64,000 bases of DNA, taken from assembly GCA_947259375.1 (NCBI GenBank), contig CAMYLZ010000005.1:1-64000 (forward strand), read 5' to 3'. Below, one piece after another: positions 61,150 through 64,000 of the stretch (within the stretch, counting starts at the first letter, position 1; every line of letters begins with the position of its first letter). Source of the stretch: an uncultured Parvularculaceae bacterium. GTDB lineage: Bacteria > Pseudomonadota > Alphaproteobacteria > Caulobacterales > Parvularculaceae. A model generated the notes under the pieces. That model was not told where the DNA came from, did no database searches, and saw only the letters and a list, made by a program, of their open reading frames with translations. The position numbers and the translations under genes are program-made.

Positions 61150-62061
61150 ATGCCTTCACCGAAATTTCTACCATTCATGGCCTTTACCGCCGCGCTCGCC
61201 CTCGGCTTGAGCGCCTGCGGCGGCGGCGAGCCTGCCGGCGACACGGCGCAAACGACCGAAACCGCGCCCATGGACAACGCCGCGCGGCTCGACACGGTTC
61301 TCGCCGGCGACCATCGCACCGATGATGAGCGCGCCCGCGACTCGCACCGCCATCCAAAAGAAACGCTGCTGTTTTTCGGGATCGAGCCGGGGATGAGCGT
61401 CGTAGAAATCTCGCCCGGCGGCGGCTGGTATACGCAAGTGATCGCACCTTATCTCAAGACCGGCGGCGGCAAGCTTTACGCCGCCGGCTTCCCGCCCGAA
61501 GGCGCCAGCGAACGTGCGCGCGCCGCCAACCGGACCTTTGCCGAAACTTATGTCGAGCGCCCGGACGTCTATGGGACCATCGAACAGACTTATCTTGGCG
61601 GCGGTCATCATGTGGCGCCGGAAGGGTCCGTCGATGTCATCGTGACATTCCGCAATGTTCATAACTGGCAAAGCCGCAGCGAGGCGGCGGCGCATTTCAC
61701 GGAATTTTATCGCGCGCTGAAGCCGGGCGGCGTTCTCGGCGTCGTCGAACATCGCGCGGACGGGGCAGAGCTGCCGCGCGACGGCTCAAGCGGTTATGTC
61801 TATACGGATGATGTCATTTCGCTGGCGAGTGCGGCCGGATATGACTTTGACATGAGCGCGGAGATCAACGCCAACCCCGCCGACACGAAAGACCACCCTT
61901 TTGGCGTGTGGACCCTGCCGCCGGTCCGCCGATCTTCGGCGGTCCGCGGGCAGGACGACCCGGCGTTCGATCGCGCGGCCTATGACGCAATCGGCGAAAG
62001 CGATCGCATGACGGTCAAATTCCGCAAACCGATCGCCGCCGATGGCGCACTGCTTGAGTAG
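61150..62061 (+). CDS. SAM-dependent methyltransferase-fold lipoprotein
   Basis: A 303-residue exported protein from the ATG at 61150 with TTGGGAG upstream. The signal ends in a lipobox (LSAC). The mature part has a class I SAM-binding core: FGIEPGMSVVEISPGGGWYTQVIAPYL (motif I), GSVDVIVTFRNVHNW, and FYRALKPGGVLGVVEHRA. Proteins of this kind are common in alphaproteobacteria, yet SAM is not expected outside the cytosol, so its activity is an open question. A charged DERARDSHRHP segment precedes the fold. Confidence 0.88.
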   Translation: MPSPKFLPFMAFTAALALGLSACGGGEPAGDTAQTTETAPMDNAARLDTVLAGDHRTDDERARDSHRHPKETLLFFGIEPGMSVVEISPGGGWYTQVIAPYLKTGGGKLYAAGFPPEGASERARAANRTFAETYVERPDVYGTIEQTYLGGGHHVAPEGSVDVIVTFRNVHNWQSRSEAAAHFTEFYRALKPGGVLGVVEHRADGAELPRDGSSGYVYTDDVISLASAAGYDFDMSAEINANPADTKDHPFGVWTLPPVRRSSAVRGQDDPAFDRAAYDAIGESDRMTVKFRKPIAADGALLE

Positions 62062-62069
62062 CGCGCCCG

Positions 62070-62405
62070 ATGAGCGACGCGCCCGATCCTGAACTGCTCG
62101 CCGCCGCGGCGAAAGCTTTTACCACGCCCTTCGAAGCGGTCCTGAAGCTCGTGCCCGAAGGCGGCGCCCCGGTCTGGGTGGACGGGCGAAAATCGCCGCC
62201 GACGGTGAGCGCCGATGCGCCCGGCGAGACCGATCACAACGCAAAAGACGGCACGCTCGATTGCGCGGTGCACGGACGGCTTGAATCCTTGCGCCGCGCC
62301 ATCGCAAGCGAACGCGCCTTTGAAAGCTCATTTGTTTCCGGGCGCATCACCGTCGCCGGCGACATCGCCGTCTTAGCGCGCCTTACCCTGTCAGGCGCGA
62401 AATGA
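62070..62405 (+). CDS. SCP2-like lipid-binding protein
   Basis: A 111-residue soluble protein with a sterol-carrier-protein-2-like pattern: an amphipathic strand-rich N-terminal half (VWVDGRKSPPTVSAD) and the typical RAIASERAFESSFVSGRITVAGDIAVLARL end, where ...SGR(I/L)-x-(V/I)-x-GD is the usual motif. It may bind or present a lipid. It lies 8 bp after the methyltransferase gene and overlaps the hydrolase gene by 4 bp (ATGA), so the three probably act together. Family assignment is moderate. Confidence 0.7.
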   Translation: MSDAPDPELLAAAAKAFTTPFEAVLKLVPEGGAPVWVDGRKSPPTVSADAPGETDHNAKDGTLDCAVHGRLESLRRAIASERAFESSFVSGRITVAGDIAVLARLTLSGAK

Positions 62406-63331
62406 GCCGTTTCATCGACATTCCCGGCAATCCGGTTCCGGCGGGCGCGCAGGCCGTGACGTTTACTGCACATGACGGCGCAAAGCTGCGGGGGGCCTTC
62501 TTCCCGGCGGAGACCCCGCGCGGCACGGTTGTCTTGATGGCCGGCTGGTCGGAATTTATCGAGAAATATTTCGAGACGGTTGAGGATTTGCGCGCCCGAA
62601 ACCTTAATGTCGCGATGATGGACTGGCGCGGACAAGGCCTGTCGGACCGGGAAAGCGCGCCACGGTCAAAATGGTGCGACTTTTTCTCTATACTGACGGG
62701 TGATCTGCGCGACTTCACGGAACGCCATGTCAAACCGCGCTTTTCAGGGCCTTATATCCTGATGACCCATTCCATGGGCGGGATGCCGGGACTGATGTTG
62801 CTGACTTCGGATTATCCCGCATTTGAGCGCGCCGTGCTTTGCGCGCCGATGACGCGCCTGTTCCCCGAGCCGCGCAATCGCATCACCGGGATTGCGGCGG
62901 CGCTGGCGAGCACGGTCGGCTTTGCGCGCAAACCGGTGATGCAGAAGGAAGACCATGCGGACCGGTTTGAGGGCAATATTTTCACCTCCGACGCAGCGCG
63001 TCATCAACGTTTCCGGGAGTTGCGCATCGCTGCGCCGGAAGCGGCCAACGAGGCGCCGAGCTATGGCTGGGTTCGCGCGGCCATAGAGGCGAGCAACGCC
63101 ATTCACGCGCCGGGCGCGCTCAGCCAGGTCGAAACCCCGGTGTTGATCATTTCCGCCGGCGACGAACAACAGATCGACGGCGGCGATCACGCGCAAATCG
63201 CTGCGGCGAATCCGAACATTTCGCTGAAAACCATTCCCGGCGCGCTGCATGAAATCATGATGGAGCGCGACGATATCCGCGCCGAATATTTCGCCGCATT
63301 TGACGCGTTCATCGCGCCGATACTGCGATAA
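62402..63331 (+). CDS. Alpha/beta hydrolase (lysophospholipase-like)
   Basis: A 309-residue hydrolase. The Hydrolase_4 (monoglyceride lipase-like) signs are VVLMAGWSEFIEKYFETVEDL, MMDWRGQGLSD and the nucleophile elbow THSMGG (about residue 121). The Asp is in VLIISAGDEQQID and the His in GALHEIMMERDD. The substrate is probably a lysophospholipid or monoglyceride, in line with the SCP2-like protein just upstream. It converges on the HisN-like gene with 3 bp between stops. Confidence 0.93.
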   Translation: MSRFIDIPGNPVPAGAQAVTFTAHDGAKLRGAFFPAETPRGTVVLMAGWSEFIEKYFETVEDLRARNLNVAMMDWRGQGLSDRESAPRSKWCDFFSILTGDLRDFTERHVKPRFSGPYILMTHSMGGMPGLMLLTSDYPAFERAVLCAPMTRLFPEPRNRITGIAAALASTVGFARKPVMQKEDHADRFEGNIFTSDAARHQRFRELRIAAPEAANEAPSYGWVRAAIEASNAIHAPGALSQVETPVLIISAGDEQQIDGGDHAQIAAANPNISLKTIPGALHEIMMERDDIRAEYFAAFDAFIAPILR

Positions 63332-63334
63332 TCC

Positions 63335-64000
63335 TTACGCACGATCCAACAACCTCAGCGCCGCTGCATGCAGTTCCGGGCTCGCCGCGGCGAGAATTTC
63401 GCCGCGATCATCGGTTCCGACCGGCGCGCCGCGCCAATTGGTGACGACGCCGCACGCCCCCTCGATCACCGGAACCAGCGCCGCATAATCATGGCGCTGC
63501 AACGAGGTTTCGAGCACCAGGTCTAGCTCGCCGATGGCGAGGAGCCCGTAGGCATAAGCATCCATCGAATAACGCGCGACGCGCGACGCTGCCGCGATGC
63601 GCAAAAAGCCGGCGGCCTCTCCCTCGCTGAAATAGCCGGCGCTCAAAGGATCGGTGGTGGAAATGCGCGCCGCCGCAATATCCGTAACGCCACTCACTTT
63701 CGCCGCCCGCGTCTCGCCGCCGCGCCGATAGGTCGTGCGCCCTTCCAGGGAAAACCAGCGTTCATCCGTAAACGGCTGATCGATCAGCCCCAGGACAGAG
63801 GCTTTTTCATATTCGAGCGCGATCAATGTCGTCCATGTAGCGCCGCCGCACATGAAGGCGCGCGTGCCGTCGACCGGATCGAGCACCCAGCGCCAGGGGC
63901 CCTCGCCTGGCGATTCGCCAAACTCCTCGCCCAGCACGCCATGGCCGGGATGGGTCTTTTTGATCAAAGCGCGGATCGCCCGTTCGCCCTCGCGATCCGC
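63335..64000 (-). CDS. HisN-like histidinol-phosphatase, 5' end cut
   Basis: The 3' part of a phosphatase of the inositol monophosphatase family; the start is beyond the window. In frame to the edge it reads ADREGERAIRALIKKTHPGH then GVLGEEFGE, with WVLDPVDGTRAFMCGGATWT as the metal site and MDAYAYGLLAIGELDLVLET near the end. The GTRAF motif and the SYG-type MDAYAYG segment are like HisN, which makes histidinol from histidinol phosphate, though related phosphatases share them. About 222 residues are present of an expected 260 or so. Confidence 0.85.
   Translation of the reverse strand, partial: ADREGERAIRALIKKTHPGHGVLGEEFGESPGEGPWRWVLDPVDGTRAFMCGGATWTTLIALEYEKASVLGLIDQPFTDERWFSLEGRTTYRRGGETRAAKVSGVTDIAAARISTTDPLSAGYFSEGEAAGFLRIAAASRVARYSMDAYAYGLLAIGELDLVLETSLQRHDYAALVPVIEGACGVVTNWRGAPVGTDDRGEILAAASPELHAAALRLLDRA

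Overview
The window reads as ordinary chromosome of a GC-rich alphaproteobacterium. The evidence is a CcrM-type GANTC methyltransferase with GANTC and CtrA-like sites in its promoter, a separate F0 ATP synthase operon in the order atpI-B-E-b'-b, glycine dehydrogenase split into two subunits (gcvPA and gcvPB), and the mutY / DUF721 / DsbA / SMC neighbourhood. A placement near Caulobacterales or Parvularculales (Hyphomonadaceae or Parvularculaceae-like) is inference. No rRNA, tRNA, insertion sequence, prophage or CRISPR array was recognised.

Layout. 1-0.66 kb: a 7-bp tandem repeat, a TetR-type palindrome and a small membrane protein gene. 0.6-4.5 kb: a two-repeat periplasmic protein, a pair of TIGR04282/TIGR04283 sugar transferases, and a five-gene cassette (two tandem membrane paralogues, an XRE regulator, a glycine-zipper mini-protein and a 2-TM protein). 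4.6-12.2 kb: radical SAM protein, exported intradiol dioxygenase, rnhB, ccrM, lipocalin with a NIPSNAP-like partner, GPP34 protein and mutY. 12.3-17.2 kb: DUF721, DsbA-like lipoprotein and SMC. 17.2-19.2 kb: TetR regulator, CPBP protease, DUF1428. 19.5-22.3 kb: F0 ATP synthase operon with a clear promoter and terminator. 22.3-25 kb: DUF924, flavodoxin-like protein, glutamate-synthase-like FMN protein.

25.1-30 kb: glycine cleavage operon gcvT-gcvH-(glycine-zipper mini-protein)-gcvPA-gcvPB behind a tandem glycine riboswitch. 30.1-37.3 kb: a metal cluster with a Zur-like Fur-family regulator, a ferric-binding lipoprotein, a TonB receptor, an ABC ATPase and a divergent permease. The binding-protein and permease genes carry the same 14-bp leader motif. 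37.3-44.4 kb: an amidohydrolase pair in which one member has lost its metal ligands, a PhoD-type phosphatase, DUF418 and adenine deaminase. 44.5-47.8 kb: a hybrid histidine kinase with two receiver domains, a SYLF protein and an alkyltransferase-like protein. 47.9-55.1 kb: a fatty-acid or acyl-CoA degradation operon (ligase, two acyl-CoA dehydrogenases, MaoC hydratase, OsmC, SDR, thiolase). 55.2-64 kb: polysaccharide flippase, inositol-phosphatase-like enzyme, a DNA-binding-domain/TPR protein facing an unknown gene across a structured promoter, a small lipoprotein, Hsp20, a methyltransferase lipoprotein, an SCP2-like protein with an alpha/beta hydrolase, and a HisN-like phosphatase cut by the window edge.

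Most of this is housekeeping. The least explained parts are the five-gene XRE cassette, the glycine-zipper mini-protein translated inside the gcv operon, the metal-ligand-free amidohydrolase partner, and the repeated GTTAC sites between the TPR regulator and its divergent neighbour.
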